64,000 nt of DNA from Arenibacter sp. P308M17 (lineage in GTDB: Bacteria; Bacteroidota; Bacteroidia; Flavobacteriales; Flavobacteriaceae): assembly GCF_003426735.1 (NCBI RefSeq), contig NZ_QVON01000001.1, positions 930,001 through 994,000 of the forward strand, in the 5' to 3' direction. Position 1 is the first letter of the stretch. The number at the start of each line of letters is the position of its first letter. A program made the position numbers and the translations under genes. Shown here piece after piece: positions 17,125 to 25,473 of this stretch. A model generated the notes under the pieces. The model saw nothing but the letters and a program-made list of their open reading frames with translations. It ran no database searches and was not told the DNA's origin.

Positions 17125-18346
17125 TAGGGATAATTGGAAGGAAATATTTGAAACTATTCAAAAGAATAAACTAAGGACGTTTCTCTCCGGGTTTACGGTC
17201 TCATTGGGGATTCTTATTTTTGTGGTACTTTTTGGGATGGGAAACGGCCTCATCAACACCTTTAACGAGTTTTTCGGTGACGATGCCACCAATGTGCTTT
17301 ATGTATTCCCAGGGAGAACTACAATTCCCTACAAAGGCTACAAATCCAATAGGGTGATCGAGTTCGATAACAGCGATCTAAGGGACATAGAAAAGAACCT
17401 TGCCCTGTTCGTAGAATACACTACCCCAAGAATTTCCAGAAGTGCATTGGTGAAATACAAGAACGAATCCAACAATTATTCCACCAGAGCTGTGGGTCCC
17501 GCACATCAAGATGCAGAAAAGACCATCATCATGAAGGGTAGGTTTCTGAATAAAGCGGATATTAAGAATAGAACCAAATACGTTGTCATAGGAAGGTTGG
17601 TGGAACAGGATCTTTTTGGGACCGAAAATTCCATAGGCAAATATATAGATGTGGCAGGGAGCGCTTTTATGGTAATCGGGGTTTTTCAGGATGAAGGTGG
17701 GGACAATGAGGAACGATTGATCTATATGCCCTATACCACGAGACAACTTATAGAAAAAAACACCGATAAAATAGATCAGCTTATTGTGGCCTTTAAGCCC
17801 GAGATAGGATACACTGGGGCAATGGCCCTGGATAGGAGCTTGGATAAATTTTTTAAAGAAAAAAAGTACATCAGTCCGGACGACCAGAGCGGAATCTTTA
17901 TTAGGAATGTCGCCGATCAGTTAAAGCAAAATCAACAATTTGCCCGTGTTTTGCAGCTGATAGTTGGTTTTGTTGCCTTTGGGACCATAATAGCGGGAAT
18001 TATTGGAATCAGCAATATTATGGTATTTGTGGTAAAGGAACGCACCAAGGAGTTGGGTATCCGCAAGGCCTTGGGGGCAACTCCAAGATCGGTCATAGGA
18101 TCTATTTTGCTGGAATCGGTTTTTATAACGACCATTTCGGGTTTTATAGGGATGCTATTGGGGATGGCCATTTTAAATTCCCTAGGGGAAAAATTGAAGG
18201 ATTATTTTATTACCAACCCCTATATAGATAGTACAATGGCCATTAGTGCCACAGTGCTACTAATTCTGTTCGGGGCCCTTGCGGGATATATACCGGCAAA
18301 AAGGGCAGCCGAAATTAAGCCTATTGTAGCATTAAGGGACGAATAA
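17117..18346 (+). CDS. MacB/FtsX-type ABC permease (pair 2, member A)
   Basis: A 409-residue permease translationally coupled to the ATPase. The first helix is at about 21-43, the periplasmic domain at about 45-270, and three C-terminal helices carry VKERTKELGIRKALGA. It is paralogous to the permease at 12514: both open with a W(K/Q)EIF...NKLRTFL(S/T)G segment. Member B begins one base after its stop. Confidence 0.92.
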   Translation: MFSRDNWKEIFETIQKNKLRTFLSGFTVSLGILIFVVLFGMGNGLINTFNEFFGDDATNVLYVFPGRTTIPYKGYKSNRVIEFDNSDLRDIEKNLALFVEYTTPRISRSALVKYKNESNNYSTRAVGPAHQDAEKTIIMKGRFLNKADIKNRTKYVVIGRLVEQDLFGTENSIGKYIDVAGSAFMVIGVFQDEGGDNEERLIYMPYTTRQLIEKNTDKIDQLIVAFKPEIGYTGAMALDRSLDKFFKEKKYISPDDQSGIFIRNVADQLKQNQQFARVLQLIVGFVAFGTIIAGIIGISNIMVFVVKERTKELGIRKALGATPRSVIGSILLESVFITTISGFIGMLLGMAILNSLGEKLKDYFITNPYIDSTMAISATVLLILFGALAGYIPAKRAAEIKPIVALRDE

Positions 18347-18347
18347 T

Positions 18348-19610
18348 ATGCGATTTATATTTGATAGTAATACTTGGCAGGAAATTTTTGGCTCTATCGG
18401 AAAAAATAGGACCAGAACCATTATTACCGTAGTAGGGGTGCTTTGGGGTATTTTTATTTATATCGCTTTATCCGGGGCTGCAAAGGGGATGGACAATGGT
18501 TTTGAAAAAATATTCGAGAGCGTGGCCAAGAACAGTATGTTCGTTTGGGCGCAAAATACCAGTATGCCCTATGAAGGATTTAAGACTGGAAGGCCTTTAC
18601 AATTAAAATTGGATGATGCCACCCTTTTGGAAAATAGGATCCCCGAAATCCAATACATTGCCCCGAGAAATGTTCGGGGTGTTTTTGGGGATTCGCCGGG
18701 AGTTATCGTTAGGGGACAAAAGACAGGGAGTTATGCCGTTTATGGGGACTTTCCGGTGTATACCAAAATTGCGACAAAAAAGATATATGATGGGGGCAGA
18801 TTTATAAACGACGAGGATATTGCCGAGGCAAGGAAGGTATGCGTTATTGGGGAACGTACACAAAAGGAATTGTTCGAAAAGGATGAGAACCCTATTGGAG
18901 GCTATATCAGGATAGACAATATCTTTTTTCAGGTGGTAGGTGTCCATAAGTTTTCCCCAGGGGGCGGTTTTGATAACGATGGGGACATTTTTATTCCTTT
19001 TTCAACCTATAAAAAATTATACAATACCGGAAACGATGTGGGTTGGTTTTCCATAGCTGCCTATGATGATGTGGATGTAATAAAGGTTGAGGAGAATGTA
19101 AAAGCGATTTTAAAATCTACCCATAAGGTACACCCTGATGATGAGAGGGCTTTCGGGTCTTTTAATATCGGTGAAATGTTTAACCGGATCAGCGGTTTTG
19201 CAAAGGGGCTTACCTTTTTGTCTCTGGTCGTTGGAATTGCTACCATCCTGGCAGGGGTAATCGGTATCGGCAATATCCTATTGATATCCGTTAAGGAGCG
19301 TACCAAGGAAATTGGGGTTCGTAGGGCTTTGGGAGCTACCCCAAGGGAGGTTCGTTCGCAAATTATATTGGAATCGGTTTTTCTGACCATGATCGCGGGG
19401 GTCATGGGGATCATATTGGGGGCAGGAGTGCTAAGCCTGATCAATAAGATGACCCAGGGGATCGATTTTCCCTATGCCAATCCAACGGTGCCAATACCCT
19501 ATGTGCTGGGCGCTTTGGGGATAATGGTTATTTTGGGGACATTGATCGGCCTTATTCCCGCGCAAAGAGCCGTTAGTATAAAACCAATAGATGCTTTAAG
19601 AGAAGAATAA
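18348..19610 (+). CDS. MacB/FtsX-type ABC permease (pair 2, member B)
   Basis: A 420-residue permease, partner of the preceding gene and paralog of the one at 13786. It has an N-terminal helix (about 24-44), a periplasmic domain and three C-terminal helices with VKERTKEIGVRRALGA, ending in an LIPAQRAVSIKPIDALREE tail. The one-base spacing to member A indicates co-translation of a heterodimer. The adaptor follows 31 bases later. Confidence 0.92.
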   Translation: MRFIFDSNTWQEIFGSIGKNRTRTIITVVGVLWGIFIYIALSGAAKGMDNGFEKIFESVAKNSMFVWAQNTSMPYEGFKTGRPLQLKLDDATLLENRIPEIQYIAPRNVRGVFGDSPGVIVRGQKTGSYAVYGDFPVYTKIATKKIYDGGRFINDEDIAEARKVCVIGERTQKELFEKDENPIGGYIRIDNIFFQVVGVHKFSPGGGFDNDGDIFIPFSTYKKLYNTGNDVGWFSIAAYDDVDVIKVEENVKAILKSTHKVHPDDERAFGSFNIGEMFNRISGFAKGLTFLSLVVGIATILAGVIGIGNILLISVKERTKEIGVRRALGATPREVRSQIILESVFLTMIAGVMGIILGAGVLSLINKMTQGIDFPYANPTVPIPYVLGALGIMVILGTLIGLIPAQRAVSIKPIDALREE

Positions 19611-19641
19611 AACAAACCAATACAAATAAATATATAGTAAA

Positions 19642-20790
19642 ATGAACAAGATTGTAAAATATGTACTAATAGGGATTTTAGTACTAGGAGCGCTTTGGGC
19701 AGCAGCCTTTTTTGTGAAATCGAATAGTAAATCGGCCATTACCTACGAGACAAAAAATCCTTTTACAGCCAATATTCAAAAAAAATCTGTAGCAACTGGC
19801 AAGGTAGTACCTGAGGATGAGGTGGAGATAAAGCCTCAGATTTCGGGAATTATTGATGAAATCTTTTTAGAAGAGGGGGCCAAGGTAAATGCTGGCGACT
19901 TAATTGCCAGGATAAAGGTGGTACCCAATGAGCAGTCGTTGAATCAGGCCATTGGTAGGGTGAAGAATGCCGAAATAGCATTGAACAATACCAAGATCGA
20001 ATATGACCGGAACAAGGCTATTTTTGATAAAGGGGTAATTTCTTCCCAGGATTTTAACACCCAACAGTTGCGGTACGATCAGGCAAAATTGGAACTGCAG
20101 AACGCAAGATCCGATTACCAGATTATCCGGGATGGGTCGGCTGGAGGAAGTGCCACGGCCAACACCAACATTCGGGCCACTGTTTCCGGGACCGTCCTTG
20201 AGATTCCCGTTAAGGAGGGGGACCAGGTAATTCAGAGCAACAATTTTAATGATGGGACTACCATAGCCACTATTGCAGATTTGAGCATCATGATCTTTGA
20301 AGGGAAAGTGGATGAAGGCGAGGTAGGAAAATTGAAACTAGGAATGCCTTTGGAGATTAGTTTGGGCGCCATTAACGATAAAAAGTTTGATGCTAAACTT
20401 AGGTTTATTGCACCTAAGGGCGTTGAGGAATCCGGAGCTGTACAATTTAAGATTGAGGGCGATGTAACCGTAGAGGACGACTTTTTGATCCGTGCGGGTT
20501 ATAGTGCCAATGCCTCTTTGGTGCTGGAACAGAAGGATAGTGTTACGGTTATCCCAGAGGCACTATTACAATTTGATAAAGTAACGGATAAACCCTATGT
20601 TGAAGTGGCAGTAGGAACTGTAGAGGAACAAAAATTTGAAAGAAAGGACGTTGAGATCGGGATTTCCGACGGAGTGAATGTGGAAATTGTTTCGGGCATT
20701 ACCAAAGATGACAGGGTGAAGATCTGGAACAAGACCGAACCTATTAAGATAGGTACCGACGAGGAAGGGGAAACAGCTGAAGGAAATTAA
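19642..20790 (+). CDS. Periplasmic adaptor (MacA/HlyD-like), copy 2
   Basis: A 382-residue adaptor with an N-terminal anchor (about 6-25), lipoyl halves PQISGIIDEIFLEEGAKVNA and RATVSGTVLEIPVKEGDQV, a helical hairpin between them (about 88-145), and barrel domains. It ends with an acidic tail (DEEGETAEGN). It is paralogous throughout to the adaptor at 15211. TolC starts 42 bases downstream, so this copy is physically linked to the outer-membrane channel. Confidence 0.93.
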   Translation: MNKIVKYVLIGILVLGALWAAAFFVKSNSKSAITYETKNPFTANIQKKSVATGKVVPEDEVEIKPQISGIIDEIFLEEGAKVNAGDLIARIKVVPNEQSLNQAIGRVKNAEIALNNTKIEYDRNKAIFDKGVISSQDFNTQQLRYDQAKLELQNARSDYQIIRDGSAGGSATANTNIRATVSGTVLEIPVKEGDQVIQSNNFNDGTTIATIADLSIMIFEGKVDEGEVGKLKLGMPLEISLGAINDKKFDAKLRFIAPKGVEESGAVQFKIEGDVTVEDDFLIRAGYSANASLVLEQKDSVTVIPEALLQFDKVTDKPYVEVAVGTVEEQKFERKDVEIGISDGVNVEIVSGITKDDRVKIWNKTEPIKIGTDEEGETAEGN

Positions 20791-20832
20791 AGGGAATATC
20801 AATCAAAAAAGCAATCAAAAAATAATCAAAGC

Positions 20833-22173
20833 ATGAAAATTAAGATATTAATAGGCCTGTTTATTTTCTCTTGCGGCATACTATCCGCCCAAGAAAAAAA
20901 ATGGACCTTGGAGGAATGTGTTTACTATGCCGTGGAGAACAACCTCACCATAGAGCAGTTTGAACTTGATCTTGAAAATGCCAAAATTGATAAGTCCGAC
21001 GCCATAGGTGATATGTTGCCCAATTTTAATGCAAATGCAAGTCTCTCGGGCAATTCAGGGCTTGTTTTGGACCAATCCAGGAACCAACAGGTTACGGGAA
21101 CGGTAACTACTGCATCAGGTGGCTTTAGTTCTTCCGTAAATTTATTTGATGGACTAAGGAACATTCATAGGTTGAACAGGGCAAAATTGAATGCCTTGGC
21201 CAATCAGTATAGATTGGACGACTTAAAGGACGATATTATGCTGGCGGTGGCCAATGCCTACCTGCAGGTTATGTCCAATAAGGAGTCGCTTAAGGTTTTT
21301 AGGGCCCAATACGCCGTTACCGAGCAGGATCTTATCAGGACCAAGGAGTTGGTGGGTGCCGGGGTGGTTCCAAGAGGGGATTTATTGGAAATAGAGGCTA
21401 CGGCTGCCAATCAGGAACAACAAATTGTAAATGGGGAGAACCAAGTGTTGATCTCAAGGATAGGCCTGGCACAGTTGCTTCAGATCAGGGACTACGAAAA
21501 TTTTGATATCGCCGATGAGGAATTTGACGTTCCTCCTTCCGATATATTGGACAATTCCCCCAAAACAATTTTCGATAAGGCCCTTACCTTTAGGAACGAT
21601 ATTAAATTTTCTATGTCCAATGTGGAATTGGCACAAAAGGACCTACAGATTGCCAAAGGGGCGGTCTACCCAACCCTAGGGGCTTTCTTTAATTACGGTA
21701 CACGATATTCCAGCGAATTTAGGGACCCCGTAACCTTTAATAGAATTGCCTTTACGGACCAGTTGTATTTAACGGATGGTATATCGTACGGACTGCAGTT
21801 GAATGTTCCTGTGTTCAATGGGTATAGTGTTAGGAACAACATTCAAAGGGCCAAGATAGGAGTGGAAAGGGCGCGTTTACAGCTGGAACAGGATAAATTG
21901 GATCTGGAAACCAATATCAATCAGGCCTATGTGGATGTCAAGAGTTTCTCCAAAGCCTATGAAGCTGCACAAAAAACGTTGGATGCACGAAGGTTGGCTT
22001 ATAATTATTCAAAGGAACGATTTGATGTGGGCTTAATGAACGCCTTCGATTTTAGTCAGTCACAGTCCAGGGTAGATAATGCGGAGGCAGAATTGATAAG
22101 GACAAAATATGACTATATATTTAGATTAAAGGTGTTGGAGTTTTATTTTGGCTTACCTATAGCCTTGGATTAA
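20833..22173 (+). CDS. TolC-family outer-membrane efflux protein
   Basis: The outer-membrane channel of the tripartite exporter, 446 residues. A signal peptide ends at about residue 20 (GILSAQ), then there are two repeats of long helices and short strands typical of TolC (for example WTLEECVYYAVENNLTIEQF at the start of repeat 1 and ALTFRNDIKFS at repeat 2). The last gene of the locus; tsaB begins 19 bases later and may share its transcript. Confidence 0.93.
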   Translation: MKIKILIGLFIFSCGILSAQEKKWTLEECVYYAVENNLTIEQFELDLENAKIDKSDAIGDMLPNFNANASLSGNSGLVLDQSRNQQVTGTVTTASGGFSSSVNLFDGLRNIHRLNRAKLNALANQYRLDDLKDDIMLAVANAYLQVMSNKESLKVFRAQYAVTEQDLIRTKELVGAGVVPRGDLLEIEATAANQEQQIVNGENQVLISRIGLAQLLQIRDYENFDIADEEFDVPPSDILDNSPKTIFDKALTFRNDIKFSMSNVELAQKDLQIAKGAVYPTLGAFFNYGTRYSSEFRDPVTFNRIAFTDQLYLTDGISYGLQLNVPVFNGYSVRNNIQRAKIGVERARLQLEQDKLDLETNINQAYVDVKSFSKAYEAAQKTLDARRLAYNYSKERFDVGLMNAFDFSQSQSRVDNAEAELIRTKYDYIFRLKVLEFYFGLPIALD

Positions 22174-22192
22174 GCTATATTTACGGTCTAAT

Positions 22193-22864
22193 ATGACTAT
22201 GATTTTAAATTTAGAGACGGCAACCACGAATTGTTCCGTGAGTATTGCCAAAAATGGGGAAATAATTTCTTTAAGGGAAGATAACAGCCCCGACTATTCC
22301 CATTCGGAACAACTTCATATATTTATTGGGAATGCTTTGAAGGAGGCTTCCTTAACTTTTAAGGATATTTCCGCCATCGCGGTGAGCAAGGGACCCGGAT
22401 CCTATACAGGTTTGCGCATAGGGGTATCGGCAGCCAAGGGACTTTGTTTTTCCTTGGACCTTCCGCTGATATCGGTTTCCACTTTGGAAAGTTTGGCAAA
22501 GCAGGGATATGGCAAAGGGTTTGATTTTATAATTCCCCTATTGGATGCCAGGAGAATGGAAGTATATGCAGCCGTATTTGATGCCCAAGGGAATGGGATA
22601 AGGGAGACCAGGGCGGAAATCATCAACAAGGACAGCTTTTTGGAATATGCACAAAAAGGAAGTGTTTTGTTAATTGGGGACGGTGCGGAAAAATGCAGGG
22701 AACTCTTGGACCATCCCAATTTTAGTTACCATACTGCCCTGCCCACGGCTAAAGGGATGGGAGAATTGTCCTATAAAAAGTTCAAAGCAAGCGATTTTGA
22801 AAATGTCGCCTACTTTGAACCCTATTATCTAAAAGATTTTATGTTGCCATCCAAGAAATCTTAG
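22193..22864 (+). CDS. tsaB: tRNA threonylcarbamoyladenosine biosynthesis protein TsaB
   Basis: TsaB is the inactive-kinase-fold partner of TsaD in making t6A37 on ANN-decoding tRNAs. At 223 residues it has the normal length. The ASKHA-fold start ILNLETATTNCSVSIAKNG and the AVSKGPGSYTGLRIGVSAAK motif are clear. The ATG at 22193 or 22199 could be used. Its stop codon TAG is the first three bases of the inverted-repeat element at 22862. Confidence 0.95.
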   Translation: MTMILNLETATTNCSVSIAKNGEIISLREDNSPDYSHSEQLHIFIGNALKEASLTFKDISAIAVSKGPGSYTGLRIGVSAAKGLCFSLDLPLISVSTLESLAKQGYGKGFDFIIPLLDARRMEVYAAVFDAQGNGIRETRAEIINKDSFLEYAQKGSVLLIGDGAEKCRELLDHPNFSYHTALPTAKGMGELSYKKFKASDFENVAYFEPYYLKDFMLPSKKS

Positions 22865-22915
22865 TGTCCAGTTAACGTTTAAATTACCCGTAGGTTTAGG
22901 CTTGACTGGATACTA
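22862..22915. repeat. 54-bp element with inverted ends between convergent genes (TAGTGTCC family, copy 2)
   Basis: TAGTGTCCAGT (22862-22872) and ACTGGATACTA (22905-22915) are reverse complements with one mismatch. The interior holds TTAAATTACCCGTAGGTTTAGG, the reverse complement of the interior of the element at 4744. The left TAG is the tsaB stop and the right TAG (minus strand) is the mscS stop. It may work as a bidirectional transcript end; T runs are weak. Confidence 0.65.
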
Positions 22916-23737
22916 GGAAGGTAACTGGTGCATAACCCTTTGTGGAAATGGAATTTCTATCCCTGTTGCATCGAACCTGATTTTTAGTTCTTCCATTACC
23001 TGGAAATGGGCGTCCCAGAATACCTCGTTTTCGGCCCAAAAACGTAGGGAAAGGTTTACCGCACTATCCGCTAATTCCGCTACATAGACTTCAGGGGCGG
23101 GATCTTTTAGGATATTGGAATTTTCTGCACAGATCTCCAACAAAATTTCTTTGGCCAATTTAATATTGGAGCTGTATCCTATGCCTACGTCAATTTTATC
23201 CCTTCTCGTATTTTGTGCATTATAGTTGATGATATTGTTGTTGGACAATTGGCCATTGGGTATTATGGCGATCTGATTGCCAAAAGTGCTTAATTTGGTA
23301 GTGAATATGGAGATTTCCTTCACCGTGCCATCCACCCCCTGGGCAGAAATAAAATCGCCCACCTTAAAGGGTTTGAACAATAATATTAGGACGCCCCCTG
23401 CAAAATTGGCCAGGGAACCCTGTAAGGCCAGACCAATGGCCAGACCCGCGGCACCAATAATTGCCACTAGGGAAGACGACTGTACCCCAAGTTGGGTAAT
23501 GACTATAACGAAAAGCATTAGTTTGAGCCCTATGCTTATAAAACTTTGCAAAAAGGACTCTAAGGAAGGGTCGTAGTCTGCCTTATCAAAGAATTTACGC
23601 ACCATTCGGTTAATAAATCGTATAACCCAGAGCCCTAAAATATAGATAATGATAGCCATTACCAAACTGGGAAGTGCCCCCCAGAGAAATTTGATGGCAT
23701 GGTCCAAATGTTCTTGATAGTCGGAAATAATAGTCAT
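22913..23737 (-). CDS. MscS-family mechanosensitive channel
   Basis: A small-conductance mechanosensitive channel that releases solutes on hypo-osmotic shock. It has 274 residues with three membrane helices (about 17-40, 62-82, 88-115). The pore helix GLAIGLALQGSLANFAGGVL is followed by the beta domain motif FKVGDFISAQGVDGTVKEI and IPNGQLSNNNIINY. The length matches E. coli MscS. It is convergent with tsaB and its stop codon lies in the shared element at 22862-22915. Confidence 0.95.
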   Translation of the reverse strand: MTIISDYQEHLDHAIKFLWGALPSLVMAIIIYILGLWVIRFINRMVRKFFDKADYDPSLESFLQSFISIGLKLMLFVIVITQLGVQSSSLVAIIGAAGLAIGLALQGSLANFAGGVLILLFKPFKVGDFISAQGVDGTVKEISIFTTKLSTFGNQIAIIPNGQLSNNNIINYNAQNTRRDKIDVGIGYSSNIKLAKEILLEICAENSNILKDPAPEVYVAELADSAVNLSLRFWAENEVFWDAHFQVMEELKIRFDATGIEIPFPQRVMHQLPS

Positions 23738-23875
23738 AAAAAATTACTTTTTGGTTTAAATTACTTCTAAAAATTCCCCGCCCATAGGTCGGGATTGCCT
23801 TTTAGGCAGTTCCGGGTGTGGTAAAAAAATATGAATTGCCTTATCATAACTGGACTTAGAATCCCCGGATAGGAC

Positions 23876-23901
23876 AAAAAAAGCGCCTTTTAACGGCGCT
23901 T
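23876..23901 (-). terminator. Terminator of the dodecin gene
   Basis: On the minus strand AAGCGCC (23901-23895) pairs with GGCGCTT (23887-23881) across a 7-base loop and is followed by a T run. It lies 23 bases after the dodecin stop. Confidence 0.85.
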
Positions 23902-23923
23902 GTTGATGGCAATAAGAAAAAAA

Positions 23924-24124
23924 TTAATTCACTTCAAAAGTGATTTTAACATTTACACGATAATCTGTCAATTTACCATCCTTGACCGTTGCGCTTTGCT
24001 CTTTAATATATACGGAACGGATGTTTTTTACTGTTTTGGAAGCCTGTTCTACCGCATTTTTTGCGGCATCCTCCCATCCTTTTTCAGAATTTGCCAGAAC
24101 TTCGATAACTTTTAAGATAGCCAT
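23924..24124 (-). CDS. Dodecin family protein
   Basis: A 66-residue dodecin, a small protein that forms hollow dodecamers binding flavins or coenzyme A. The residues typical of the family are seen: a KVIEVLANSEKGWEDAAKNA helix, the strand IRSVYIKEQSA, and a final strand YRVNVKITFEV. It is a monocistronic gene with its own terminator. Confidence 0.93.
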   Translation of the reverse strand: MAILKVIEVLANSEKGWEDAAKNAVEQASKTVKNIRSVYIKEQSATVKDGKLTDYRVNVKITFEVN

Positions 24125-24193
24125 AATATTTAATTTTAGATTCTCTTAAAGTTAACAAATTAAAGCTACAATTAGTAGATTTTATATTGAAAA

Positions 24194-25096
24194 TCAACCA
24201 TTTAAGGCAACTACTTCATGGACCATATCGCCCATCATGTTTTTGAGCATGGTCTCAATACCATTTTTTAGGGTATAGGTAGACGAGGGGCAACCGCTAC
24301 AGGCCCCTTGCAGAATAACATTGACGGTCTTTGTGTCCCCTTCATAGGACTTAAATAGAATATTGCCTCCATCACTGGCTACGGCGGGTTTTACATACTC
24401 TTCCAAAATATCAATGATCTGTTTGGAAATGTCGTCCAAATCGGTGTCTTCCAATTGGGCCGTAGGGGAAGTCGTTTTTTGTTTTTGAAGACTCCTGGCC
24501 GATACCACTTCCTTGCCATCTGCAATAAAATCCCTGATTTTCTCGCGAAGCTCCAACGTAATATCCTCCCATTCCGCAACATCGTATTTGTTTATGGAAA
24601 CATAATTTACATCAAAAAACACCTCTTTTACAAAAGGCAGCATAAACAGTTGTTTGGCCAACTCCGAATCCTTGGCCTCGTCTATATTCTTGAATTCAAA
24701 AGTTGTAGGTACAATTCTTTTGTTGGTCACGAATTTCATTACGGACGGATTGGGGGTAACTTCGGCATATACCGTTACGGCCACCTTTTTTGGGTTTTCC
24801 TCTTCCTTAACAACAGGCTCGCCGGCATTAAGGTAATCCACCAACTGTTGCGCGACACTATCCTTAACATCGTCCCATTCCACAATATCATAGCGCTCCA
24901 AGCCTATAAAGTTGCCCGAGATATAAACAGTTTTGATAAAAGGCAGATAAAATAATTGCTGGGCCAAAGGCGAATTTTTGGCCTCGTCTATGTTTTTAAA
25001 TTCGTAATTGCTGTTCTTTGTTATGAAATGATTGGTTTCAAATTTCAGTATTGCCGGATTCTTCGTGGGCACCACGGTAATTATAAACTCCTCCAT
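24194..25096 (-). CDS. Nfu-type Fe-S scaffold with two N-terminal Nfu_N domains
   Basis: A 300-residue Fe-S cluster carrier. Residues 1-90 and 106-195 are two tandem Nfu_N-like domains (compare YEFKNIDEAKNSPLAQQLF with FEFKNIDEAKDSELAKQLF). Residues 220-300 are the NifU C-terminal domain with the cluster-binding pair C266 and C269 (GACSGCPSSTYTLKNG). Most Nfu proteins have at most one Nfu_N domain. The ATG at 25096 is preceded on the minus strand by TACTTTTG (25118-25111), a good -7 match. The left end of the element at 25134 lies just upstream of that. Confidence 0.93.
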   Translation of the reverse strand: MEEFIITVVPTKNPAILKFETNHFITKNSNYEFKNIDEAKNSPLAQQLFYLPFIKTVYISGNFIGLERYDIVEWDDVKDSVAQQLVDYLNAGEPVVKEEENPKKVAVTVYAEVTPNPSVMKFVTNKRIVPTTFEFKNIDEAKDSELAKQLFMLPFVKEVFFDVNYVSINKYDVAEWEDITLELREKIRDFIADGKEVVSARSLQKQKTTSPTAQLEDTDLDDISKQIIDILEEYVKPAVASDGGNILFKSYEGDTKTVNVILQGACSGCPSSTYTLKNGIETMLKNMMGDMVHEVVALNG

Positions 25097-25110
25097 TTAA
25101 ATATTTTTTA

Positions 25111-25118
25111 CAAAAGTA
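25111..25118 (-). promoter_or_regulatory. -7 element of the Nfu gene
   Basis: TACTTTTG on the minus strand fits TAnnTTTG. The nearest TTTG upstream sits inside the terminal repeat of the 25134-25388 element at 24 bases, slightly too far for the usual spacer, so the -33 part is uncertain. Confidence 0.4.
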
Positions 25119-25133
25119 CGAAGGTTTTTCTTA

Positions 25134-25388
25134 GGGACTGTCCAAATGTTGTTTTTTGGAATATTTTATAGTGTATTCCTGCCTGCCGGCAGGCAGGTTT
25201 TTGTTGGAGGAAGGTATTTTGATCCCGATAGCTATCGGGATCATAGCCATAGCTACGGACCGAAGAATAGCTGATGTATGGCGGGAAAAGACAGGGCCGA
25301 GCGTAAAAAAAATTTCTGGCAGACATTTTTAGCGAAGGAGCCAGCCGGCGCATAGATGAAAATCTAAGGATAAAACTTGGACAGTCCC
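25134..25388. repeat. 255-bp element with 12-bp perfect inverted ends
   Basis: GGGACTGTCCAA (25134-25145) is the exact reverse complement of TTGGACAGTCCC (25377-25388). The interior carries two perfect palindromes, CCTGCCTGCCGGCAGGCAGG (about 25179-25198) and GATCCCGATAGCTATCGGGATC in the 25220s-25240s. It also has CATAGCCATAGCTACGGA, whose reverse complement is found in the element at 44486. There is no ORF. It fills most of the 377-base spacer between the divergent Nfu and PorP/SprF genes. Confidence 0.7.
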
Positions 25389-25434
25389 TTGGTTATGGCA
25401 TATATAATAATGTAGTATTTCAACCGTTATGTTT

Positions 25435-25442
25435 TATATTTG
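25435..25442 (+). promoter_or_regulatory. -7 element of the PorP/SprF gene at 25474
   Basis: TATATTTG fits the -7 consensus and lies 31 bases before the ATG. No clear TTG is found at the usual distance. Confidence 0.4.
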
Positions 25443-25473
25443 GACAATGTCATTAATACACTCCCAACCTTAG

